The notes under the pieces were generated by a model that was given only the letters and a program-made list of their open reading frames with translations, searched no databases and had not been told where the DNA came from. Positions 1 to 6,355 of a DNA stretch of 23,953 nt are shown piece after piece. The first letter of the stretch is position 1. Every line of letters starts with the position of its first letter. The translations under genes were made by a program, and so were the position numbers. The DNA comes from an uncultured Lachnospiraceae bacterium (GTDB lineage Bacteria; Bacillota; Clostridia; Lachnospirales; Lachnospiraceae), in the NCBI GenBank assembly GCA_910585765.1, contig CAJUES010000053.1, positions 1 to 23,953 of the forward strand, in the 5' to 3' direction.

Positions 1-29
1 GTGTGCAGCCTTGCTTTCATATCAATCAT
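1..29 (-). CDS. 5' end of an unknown gene (partial)
   Basis: Only nine codons and two bases are present, reading MIDMKARLH from an ATG at 29. A good Shine-Dalgarno (GGAGG, eight bases before the ATG) supports a real start, and the strand matches the isomerase gene upstream of it. The product cannot be named. It lies downstream of that gene's terminator, so it probably has its own promoter in 30-160, although I see no convincing -35/-10 pair there. Confidence 0.5.
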
Positions 30-163
30 CTTCAAAACCTCCGTCTGTTATTTTTTGTATACTTCTGCCACTGTCCCATTTATGCCCATTTCGTTACAAT
101 AACACATTCCTCAGCAAAAATCTCTCACAATGCGATACAAAATTATAACAATTCTATTCAATT

Positions 164-269
164 GGCATTTTTCCTCTGCACGGGGCTGATATGATCGAGC
201 AGGATATCTTTCCTGCTCGACGCGCGCCCCGTGCGCCGCATAGCGGCATTTTTCCTCTGCACGGGGCTG
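164..269. repeat. Pair of identical 25-bp direct repeats
   Basis: The 25 bases at 164-188 (GGCATTTTTCCTCTGC, then ACGGGGCTG) recur exactly at 245-269, 81 bp further on. The second copy also pairs with upstream sequence: GCCCCGTGC at 226-234 is the reverse complement of GCACGGGGC at 259-267. With the hairpins at 195-220 and 279-313 this makes a dense structured block in a 384-bp stretch (30-413) without a gene. No transposase or target-site duplication accompanies it. Its role is unknown. Confidence 0.85.
195..220. other. Perfect 10-bp stem hairpin between the direct repeats
   Basis: TCGAGCAGGA at 195-204 and TCCTGCTCGA at 211-220 are exact reverse complements separated by a six-base loop. 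No run of T follows on either strand, so a simple intrinsic terminator is unlikely. It may be part of a REP-like or mRNA-stabilising structure downstream of the isomerase gene. Confidence 0.7.
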
Positions 270-274
270 CGCAT

Positions 275-313
275 AAAAGCAAGGGTGGAATCCCACATAT
301 CTTCCACCCTTGC
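275..313 (-). terminator. Intrinsic terminator downstream of the isomerase gene
   Basis: GCAAGGGTGGA (279-289) and TCCACCCTTGC (303-313) form a perfect 11-bp stem with a 13-base loop. Read on the minus strand the stem is followed by TTTTAT (complement of 273-278). It lies about 100 bases after the stop codon at 414, in the right orientation to end that transcript. The U-tract is short, so some read-through is possible. Confidence 0.7.
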
Positions 314-413
314 AATACACTCACTATTCAAAATCTATACTATGACCGATCATCCCAAATACCTTGCAATGATCCCCCTATATCCGTCGCAAATCCCTAA
401 GTACCGTTCCTGC

Positions 414-1898
414 CTACGCGAACGGATTCTCCGTAGGATACGGCAGCGACTTCGGCTGGTTGTAGTTCAGATCTTCCACAGGAACCCCTATGTACTTAAA
501 TACTTCGTACAGTGCCTTTCCGAAGTGTCCGAACGCAACCGCGCCATGATGAGGATAGTTCTTCTCAATCAGTACATGGCGATAGAAACGCTGCATCTCG
601 GGAATCGCAAATACGCCGATGCTTCCGAAGGACTTGGTCGCCACCGGGAGAACCTCACCCTGTGCGATGTACGCGCGGAGCTTGCAGTCCGCCGTGGACT
701 GTAAACGGTAGAATGTGATGTCGCCCGGAACGATATCGCCCTCGAGTGTACCCTGTGTAACCTCCTCCGGCAATGTCCTTGCCATGATCATCTGGTACTT
801 CATGCTGCAGAAGCTGAGCTTCCTGGTGTTGGTATTTCCGCAGTGGAATCCCATGAATGTATCGTTGTGTGTATAGTTGAACTGATCCTTGATCGACTCC
901 TTATACATATCAGCAGGCACCGTGTTGTTGATGTCGAGCAGTGTCACCGCATCCTGGCTCACGCATGTACCGATGAACTCGCTCAGGCAGCCATAGATAT
1001 CAACCTCGCAGGATACAGGGATGCCCATACCTGTGAGACGGCTGTTCACATAGCAGGGTACGAAACCAAACTGTGTCTGGAATGCCGGCCAGCATTTTCC
1101 GGCGATGGCAACATACTTGCGGTATCCTCTGTGCGCCTCAACCCAGTCGAGAAGTGTCAGCTCATACTGTGCAAGCTTCGGCAGCACTTCCGGCTTCATA
1201 TTGCCCTCTCCGAGCTCTGCCTCCATCTCCTTCACCTTCGCCGGGATCCTCTCGTCCCCGTCATGCTTCTTGAATGCCTCAAACAGGTCAAGCTCTGAGT
1301 TCTCCTCGATCTCGACACCGATATTGTAGAGCTGCTTGATCGGTGCATTGCATGCAAGGAAATTGAGTGGTCTGGGACCAAAAGAAATGATCTTCAAGTC
1401 AGAAAGTCCTACGATCGCTCTTGCGATCGGCATGAACTCGTTGATCATGTCGGCACATTCCTCCGCTGTTCCCACCGGATATTCAGGAATGTACGCCTTG
1501 ATATTGCGAAGCTTGAGATTGTAGCTCGCGTTCAGCATGCCGCAGTACGCATCTCCGCGTCCGCCGACAAGATCGTTCTGTGTCTCCTCCGCCGCTGCGA
1601 TGAACATGGCAGGACCATCAAAATGCTTTGCGAGAAGTGTCTCTGAGATCTCGGGTCCAAAGTTTCCGAGATATACGCAGAGGGCATTGCACCCTGCCTT
1701 CTTGATATCCTCGAGCGCCTGCACCATATGGATCTCGCTCTCCACGATGCACACCGGACATTCATAGATGCCGTCCATGCCATACTTATCAGCATATGCC
1801 TTGACCAGCGCCTTTCTTCTGTTTACTGACAAGCTCTCCGGAAAACAGTCGCGGCTCACAGCCACAATACCTACTTTTACCTGTGGTAAATTGTTCAT
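414..1898 (-). CDS. L-fucose/L-arabinose isomerase family protein
   Basis: A 494-residue cytosolic sugar isomerase of the FucI/AraA fold, expected to interconvert an aldose and a ketose with a divalent metal. Likely metal ligands by family position are Glu298 in CEVD, Asp322 in LLDINN and a histidine in HHGAVAFGHFG (residues 450-460). The start MNNLPQ is chosen because AAGGAGG lies just upstream; the frame stays open to 2063, but that extension looks unlike protein. The N-terminal half is the FucI-like Rossmann region, with YLGNFGPE near residue 76. The divergent LacI-type gene is the probable regulator. The family includes members with unproven substrate, so fucose specificity is inferred only; no kinase, aldolase or transporter is in the window to narrow it. 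Confidence 0.88.
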   Translation of the reverse strand: MNNLPQVKVGIVAVSRDCFPESLSVNRRKALVKAYADKYGMDGIYECPVCIVESEIHMVQALEDIKKAGCNALCVYLGNFGPEISETLLAKHFDGPAMFIAAAEETQNDLVGGRGDAYCGMLNASYNLKLRNIKAYIPEYPVGTAEECADMINEFMPIARAIVGLSDLKIISFGPRPLNFLACNAPIKQLYNIGVEIEENSELDLFEAFKKHDGDERIPAKVKEMEAELGEGNMKPEVLPKLAQYELTLLDWVEAHRGYRKYVAIAGKCWPAFQTQFGFVPCYVNSRLTGMGIPVSCEVDIYGCLSEFIGTCVSQDAVTLLDINNTVPADMYKESIKDQFNYTHNDTFMGFHCGNTNTRKLSFCSMKYQMIMARTLPEEVTQGTLEGDIVPGDITFYRLQSTADCKLRAYIAQGEVLPVATKSFGSIGVFAIPEMQRFYRHVLIEKNYPHHGAVAFGHFGKALYEVFKYIGVPVEDLNYNQPKSLPYPTENPFA

Positions 1899-2077
1899 TT
1901 TGAAATCCTCCTTATTCAAGATCACACAGCTCTGCCCGGCAGAACGCTCACGTTCCATATCTCGCCGCATAACCACGCAGCCCTGCCCCGCGCAGACGTT
2001 ATGTCCATTATCCCATCTCAGCACCTGGATCGACCATGTGCTGATTTGTGCCCGTGCACGCACGAGCAGCTAATTTC

Positions 2078-2106
2078 ATAATAGTGTGTGTCCCGTCAAA
2101 AATCAA
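2078..2106 (-). promoter_or_regulatory. Sigma-A-type promoter for the isomerase gene
   Basis: On the minus strand TTGATT (complement of 2101-2106) is followed after exactly 17 bases by TATTAT (complement of 2078-2083), a good match to the vegetative consensus. Transcription would begin near 2071, giving a leader of about 170 nt before the start codon at 1898. A second TTTTGACG upstream could be an alternative -35. Confidence 0.6.
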
Positions 2107-2326
2107 GTGGATATCTCACAATAATTCATTTTCGTCAAAATAGATCAATTTACACCGCATTTTATGTCTATAATGCACATTTCTGCGGTTATGGCTGCTG
2201 CCCGCTCGTCGGCTAACACATTGAGCAGCGTGTGTCAACAGCAGGGCGTCTTTGCGGTGTGCCCGTCGTGCCCGTGCAAGATTGCGCTTGCTTTTTCCGG
2301 TTGAAGACTTTATACTGATTATAAAT

Positions 2327-2387
2327 TGCAGAATGGATCGGGATCATAACTGCAGAACAAATCAGGATCATAACGCAGATTCATAAC
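2327..2387. repeat. Tandem 24-bp repeats upstream of the LacI-type gene
   Basis: Two adjacent 24-bp units (2327-2350 and 2351-2374) share TGCAGAA at the left and GGATCATAAC at the right, with 20 of 24 bases identical. A shortened third unit follows at 2375-2387 (GCAGA plus TTCATAAC). The array ends 84 bp before the LacI-type start codon. It could be an operator array for that regulator or another protein, although the units are not palindromic as typical LacI operators are. Confidence 0.75.
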
Positions 2388-2471
2388 ATATGGCATCAAA
2401 TGTACCGATTCATACTATATAAAACTGTTATATAAAAACTGTATATAGAACTGTTAACCGGAGGATGATCT

Positions 2472-3491
2472 ATGGCAACCATAAAAGAGATTGCTGCACT
2501 GGCTGGTGTCTCAAGAGGGACCGTCGACCGGGTGCTCAACAACAGGGGTTCTGTCAATCCCGCTACTGCCGGGAAAATCATGGAGATCGCAAAAGCGCTC
2601 GACTACAGGCCCAACAAAGCGGGCATGGTGCTCGCCGCCCAGAAAAAGAAATTAAAGCTCGGGGTGATCCTGTTCTCCACGGACAACCCCTTCTTCGCCG
2701 ATGTCCTGCGGGGTGTCAGCGAAAAGGCGGAAGACTTAGCCGGATATAACTGCGCCGTTCTCGTCAGGCAGATCCCCATCAATGTGGACGCCCAGCTGAG
2801 CGCGATCGACGAGCTGCTCCGCGAGGAGGTAAACGGCATCGCACTCGCGCCCCAGAACGATGAGCGCATCCGCATCCGCATCAACAAGCTGCACGAGCAG
2901 GGCATCCCTGTCGTGACCTTGAATACCGACATCGAAAACTCCAGACGGATCGCCTATGTCGGCAGCAACTACGCCAGGAGCGGCGCCACGGCTGCCGGAC
3001 TGTTAAAGCTGATGACACACGGCACTGTCCATATCGGGATCATCACCGGCTCCTCGGACATCCTCTGCCATACAGAGCGCATCGCCGGATTCACCGACAC
3101 GCTCAGATCCGTCCGGGACCGCATGCATATCGTGTCGGTCGTCGAGACACAGGACGATGAGATCGAAAGCTATGAACAGACCTCACGCCTCCTGAAAGCG
3201 CATCCCGAGATCAATGCGCTCTTTTTTGCTGCCGGCGGCGTGTACGGCGGATGCCGCGCGGCCGCATCCCTCGGACTCGCCGGCAGGCTCTGCGCGATCG
3301 CCTTCGACAAGGCTGACACGACAGAACACTTTTTACGGCAGGGTGTGCTGTCCGCAGTGATCTGCCAGCAGCCGCGCATCCAGGGCAGGAAACCGCTCGA
3401 CCTGCTGTTTGCGTATCTCACCTCCGGAGAGCTCCCCGAGAAAGAGTACAACTACACCGCTGTAGATATACGGATCCTGGAAAACATTTGA
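2472..3491 (+). CDS. LacI-family transcriptional regulator
   Basis: A 339-residue DNA-binding repressor or activator. Residues 3-26 form the LacI helix-turn-helix (IKEIAALAGVSRGTVDRVLN), followed by the hinge region and a periplasmic-binding-protein type 1 ligand domain from about residue 60 (LGVILFSTDNPFFADVLRGV). The GTVDRVLNNRG variant is common in clostridial members with sugar-binding domains. GGAGG lies nine bases before the ATG. It faces away from the isomerase gene, so it most likely senses the sugar handled by that enzyme and acts in the shared 573-bp region. Its stop lies three bases from the stop of the convergent TIGR03915 gene with no terminator between. The effector cannot be read from sequence. 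Confidence 0.93.
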   Translation: MATIKEIAALAGVSRGTVDRVLNNRGSVNPATAGKIMEIAKALDYRPNKAGMVLAAQKKKLKLGVILFSTDNPFFADVLRGVSEKAEDLAGYNCAVLVRQIPINVDAQLSAIDELLREEVNGIALAPQNDERIRIRINKLHEQGIPVVTLNTDIENSRRIAYVGSNYARSGATAAGLLKLMTHGTVHIGIITGSSDILCHTERIAGFTDTLRSVRDRMHIVSVVETQDDEIESYEQTSRLLKAHPEINALFFAAGGVYGGCRAAASLGLAGRLCAIAFDKADTTEHFLRQGVLSAVICQQPRIQGRKPLDLLFAYLTSGELPEKEYNYTAVDIRILENI

Positions 3492-3494
3492 CTT

Positions 3495-4307
3495 TCACGG
3501 TCTTCCGCCGTCAGACGATTCGTTTCTCTGTCCCTGGAACTCTGTCATATTCGGTCTAAAGCGCAGCGGCAGCATGTTCATCTGCAGCTTTGGATTGATG
3601 CGCGCCTCGATCGCGATGCTGTCACAGAACTGCCTGAACAGCTCCTGGTATGTTTCTTCAACCGCTGCGTACACAAGCGTCCTCTCATCGAAATCCGCCC
3701 CCCGCATGAGATACCACTTCTTAAAGCGCGCATGCAGCCCGAACGTCTGCGTATTCTCATCATAGATCACAAAATCGTCCGCGGGCAGCCTGTCGGCAAA
3801 ATGCGGCATCAGGTACGGAAGGACATGGTGTTTTGCGTCAATCTTTGCATACAGCATCCCGTTTTGCAGCTCTGAGAAACGCAGGAACTGTCTCAGGTGG
3901 CACAGCTCGTTGTCCGATGCCCGCGCACACTTGAAGACACCCTGCACGCAGTCCTCCTTTAGCCTGTCCGTCACATGCCTGTCACGCGTCTTCAATCCCA
4001 GGACGACCGTGTGGTACACCGCGTCCGCCTTCTCCTCATGGCAGGAGACCATCGCCATGCTGAGTCTGTACCAGGTCTCATCCCCCAGCTGCGCGGCGAT
4101 CGTGCCCGTCACCTTCGCCGCTTTCCCGTGATCTGCCTGTATATGGACATACTCGGTGAAGAGCCGCTGCACCTCCGGCTCCTCCGTCACTAGATGGATG
4201 GCGTCATGACTGGCAATCCCTCTGTCTTTCTTAAACCGGTATGCCTCATATACCCCCGTCAGGATCCCTTCCGTGCTGTCCTCACATATCAATACATACT
4301 CTTCCAT
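3495..4307 (-). CDS. TIGR03915 family putative DNA metabolism/repair protein
   Basis: A 270-residue soluble protein that I recognise as the TIGR03915 (DUF4130-type) partner of the TIGR03916 radical SAM protein encoded just upstream. Supporting segments are YVLICEDSTEGILTGVYEAY at the N terminus, HHVLPYLMPHFADRLP in the middle, and a C-terminal FGLHARFKKWYLMRGA. The start is MEEYV at 4307, preceded by GGGGGAGAG; the ten upstream codons are not needed. It is 32 bp downstream of the radical SAM gene, so the two are probably co-transcribed. The biochemical role is unknown; a DNA repair or modification role is inferred from association of these families with uracil-DNA-glycosylase-like domains in other genomes. 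No such domain is found here. Confidence 0.85.
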   Translation of the reverse strand: MEEYVLICEDSTEGILTGVYEAYRFKKDRGIASHDAIHLVTEEPEVQRLFTEYVHIQADHGKAAKVTGTIAAQLGDETWYRLSMAMVSCHEEKADAVYHTVVLGLKTRDRHVTDRLKEDCVQGVFKCARASDNELCHLRQFLRFSELQNGMLYAKIDAKHHVLPYLMPHFADRLPADDFVIYDENTQTFGLHARFKKWYLMRGADFDERTLVYAAVEETYQELFRQFCDSIAIEARINPKLQMNMLPLRFRPNMTEFQGQRNESSDGGRP

Positions 4308-4339
4308 ACAAACTCTCCCCCTGCAGAGACAGCGCACGC

Positions 4340-5767
4340 TCAGCCGGTACTCATCGCGCTGCCGTTCCCAAACAAATCCACGTTCTCCTGCGCGTCGTCA
4401 AACAGCGACAGCTGTCTGTATGTCATGCCATCCCTGTCAAACGGAAGCCTCTCATGCTCTGCCAGAAGATTCCGCGTGATGTAGTCCTCCTCGATCTTCG
4501 TGCGGTACATCATCTTCCCGCTGCAGGTGATGAAATAAAGCGCCCGTTTCAGGACTACACCGATCTTTTTGAGATTGTCAAAGTCGAGCGCCCCGCTCTT
4601 CCTCGCCCTGCAGATGCGCTGTGCACTCTTCACCCCGATCCCCGGCACGCGCAGGAGCATCCGGTAGTCCGCCCTGTTGATCTCGACCGGGAACTGCTCC
4701 AAATGCTGCAGTGCCCAGTCACACTTCGGATCCAACAGTACATTGAAATTCTGATGCTTTTCACTCAGCAGCTCGTCCACCCTGAACTGATAAAACCGCA
4801 GCAGCCAGTCCGCCTGGTACAGCCTGTGCTCCCGCAGAAGCGGGGACGCCGCCTTCACCGACGGGAGCGCCTTGTCCTCATTGACCCCCACATAGGCGGA
4901 ATAAAATACACGCTTCATGCCGAACTTGTCATACAATCCCTCCGCGACCGACATGATCTGATAGTCGCTCTCCGGCGTCGCCCCGATGATCATCTGCGTG
5001 GACTGCCCCGCCGGGACAAACGACGGCGCACTGCGGTACAGCGCAAGTTCCTGCTTCCCCTGTGCTATGCCGTTCTGGATCTGGCGCATCGGCGTGAGGA
5101 TCGTCTTTCTGTGTTTGTTGGGCGCAAGCTTTTCCAGCCCCTCCGCCGTGGGCAGTTCCAGGTTGACACTCATGCGGTCGGTCAGATAACCGATCTGCCG
5201 GATCAGCATCGGGTCTGTCCCCGGAATGCCCTTCACATGCACATACCCTCGGAAGCGGTACACATTCCGCAGCTTGTACAGTGTCTGGTACATGAGTTCC
5301 ATCGTGTAACTCGGATTGTTGATGATCCCCGAGCTTAAGAACAGGCCTTCTATATAGTTCCGCCTGTAAAAATTCATGGTCAGCTCACAGATCTCGTCCG
5401 GCGTGAAGGTTGCGCGCGGCACATCATTGCTCCTGCGGTTCACACAGTACTTGCAATCATAGACGCACTCATTTGACATCAGTATCTTCAAGAGCGAGAT
5501 ACATCTGCCGTCCGCGGAAAAGCTGTGGCAGATGCCCGCCGCGACACAGCTGCCCATATCGCGGCCGTTCCCTTTCCTGTCGACGCCGGAGCTGGTACAT
5601 GCCACGTCGTATTTCGCAGCGTCCGTCAGGATGGAAAGCTTCTCCATGATCGTCTGTGCCTGCGCCGCCCGCAGTTCGATACTCGATTGCCCGCCGCCGC
5701 TGGCCACGCAGTCCCCGGCGGTGCCAGTCTGACCGGATGCTGTTTTACGTTGAATAAGATCTCCCAT
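4340..5767 (-). CDS. Putative DNA modification/repair radical SAM protein (TIGR03916)
   Basis: A 475-residue radical SAM enzyme. The CxxxCxxC cluster motif that binds the [4Fe-4S] centre is CVYDCKYC (Cys101, 105, 108). The family N terminus MEKLSILTDAAKYDVACTSSG begins at about residue 41. Near the C terminus, LRVPGIGVKSAQRI (about 372-385) is a helix-hairpin-helix motif of the kind that contacts DNA backbone. The start MGDL at 5767 has CAGGAG eight bases upstream; an internal start at MEKL would match the family length better but lacks a ribosome site, so about 40 N-terminal residues are uncertain. It is the first gene of the operon with TIGR03915. Substrate and reaction are not established. 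Confidence 0.9.
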   Translation of the reverse strand: MGDLIQRKTASGQTGTAGDCVASGGGQSSIELRAAQAQTIMEKLSILTDAAKYDVACTSSGVDRKGNGRDMGSCVAAGICHSFSADGRCISLLKILMSNECVYDCKYCVNRRSNDVPRATFTPDEICELTMNFYRRNYIEGLFLSSGIINNPSYTMELMYQTLYKLRNVYRFRGYVHVKGIPGTDPMLIRQIGYLTDRMSVNLELPTAEGLEKLAPNKHRKTILTPMRQIQNGIAQGKQELALYRSAPSFVPAGQSTQMIIGATPESDYQIMSVAEGLYDKFGMKRVFYSAYVGVNEDKALPSVKAASPLLREHRLYQADWLLRFYQFRVDELLSEKHQNFNVLLDPKCDWALQHLEQFPVEINRADYRMLLRVPGIGVKSAQRICRARKSGALDFDNLKKIGVVLKRALYFITCSGKMMYRTKIEEDYITRNLLAEHERLPFDRDGMTYRQLSLFDDAQENVDLFGNGSAMSTG

Positions 5768-5813
5768 ACTTATAACTCCTGAATCATTACAATAGTGTGG
5801 ATCGCGCAACAAG

Positions 5814-5850
5814 AAAAGCGAACAGAATTTCCAAATTTCTGTTCGCTTTT
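5814..5850 (-). terminator. Intrinsic (possibly bidirectional) terminator of the kinase/receiver operon
   Basis: AAAAGCGAACAGAA (5814-5827) and TTCTGTTCGCTTTT (5837-5850) are exact reverse complements across a nine-base loop. Reading leftward, the stem is followed by TTTTCTTG, so it ends the receiver transcript whose gene stops at 5934. The T-run on the plus strand makes it symmetrical. The promoter of the radical SAM gene must lie in the short space 5768-5813 or overlap the hairpin. Confidence 0.85.
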
Positions 5851-5933
5851 ATCTTATCACACATTTGTTCTGAATGCAATCTTTTTCTATTGATTATATC
5901 ACAGGTTTTGTCACAGATTTTATCAACAGATCC

Positions 5934-6311
5934 TTACTTGTGATCCCGCAGGGCATTCTCGATCCGCCTGCGAAGGTCATCTCCCTGGAACGGCTTGACT
6001 ACATAGTCGAAAACCCCAAGCTTGGAGCTCTCCACGACAGACGCCTTATCCTGCCTGGATGTGAGCATGATCACCGGAATGTCTTTGCACTTCTCCATCC
6101 TGCGGATCTCCTGCAGCGTCTCGATCCCGCTTTTCTGCGCCATCTGTATATCCATGAGGATCAGGTTCGGTCTCTCCCGCTTGAGATACTGCAGGGCACG
6201 CTCGCCCGAATTCATGGGGATCACTTCATAGTCCCTCTTGAGCTCCTGCTCGATCGTGGCAAGACTGATACTGTTGTCGTCCACCGCCAATATTCTTGAT
6301 CTTTCCATCAT
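5934..6311 (-). CDS. Stand-alone receiver (CheY-like) response regulator
   Basis: A 125-residue protein made only of a receiver domain. It has the acidic pair Asp11/Asp12, the phospho-acceptor Asp54 in LILMDIQM, Thr84 in IMLTS and Lys106 in VVKPF. There is no DNA-binding or enzymatic output domain before the stop. The first of two adjacent ATG codons is chosen because AAGGGGAAGAG lies just upstream. It follows the hybrid kinase gene by 44 bp in the same direction and shares its terminator, so it is the probable receiver for phosphate passed from the kinase Hpt domain. It may act by protein-protein contact or as a phosphate sink. Confidence 0.93.
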   Translation of the reverse strand: MMERSRILAVDDNSISLATIEQELKRDYEVIPMNSGERALQYLKRERPNLILMDIQMAQKSGIETLQEIRRMEKCKDIPVIMLTSRQDKASVVESSKLGVFDYVVKPFQGDDLRRRIENALRDHK

Positions 6312-6355
6312 TTTCTCTTCCCCTTTCTGATACAATCTCCTACCTCTGCGTTCTC

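Larger units (their letters stand above)
1899..2471. other. 573-bp divergent regulatory region
   Basis: This stretch separates the isomerase gene from the divergent LacI-type gene and holds no convincing coding sequence. It contains the isomerase promoter (2078-2106) and a leader of about 170 nt with an imperfect 18-bp direct repeat (1923-1940 and 1974-1991, 15 of 18 matching). The 11-mer GTGCCCGTGCA occurs at 2048-2058 and 2268-2278, tandem repeats lie at 2327-2387, and an AT-rich block with three AACTG copies lies just before the LacI-type gene. A well-placed promoter for the LacI-type gene was not identified. Confidence 0.7.

Noticed and set aside
164..269. Direct repeats as insertion-sequence ends or a CRISPR fragment
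   Set aside because: There are only two copies 81 bp apart, no transposase or further spacers, and the sequence between them is a hairpin.
1899..2063. N-terminal extension of the isomerase by 55 residues
   Set aside because: The added residues do not look like the family, while AAGGAGG precedes the ATG at 1898 and the predicted promoter fits a leader here.
2048..2278. GTGCCCGTGCA pair as catabolite-repression (cre) sites
   Set aside because: The sequence does not fit the cre consensus and is not palindromic; I note it only as a repeated 11-mer.
4241..5338. Long plus-strand frame of 365 codons
   Set aside because: It lies antisense to the radical SAM gene, which has clear catalytic motifs, and its translation is low-complexity and rich in His, Arg, Pro and Leu.
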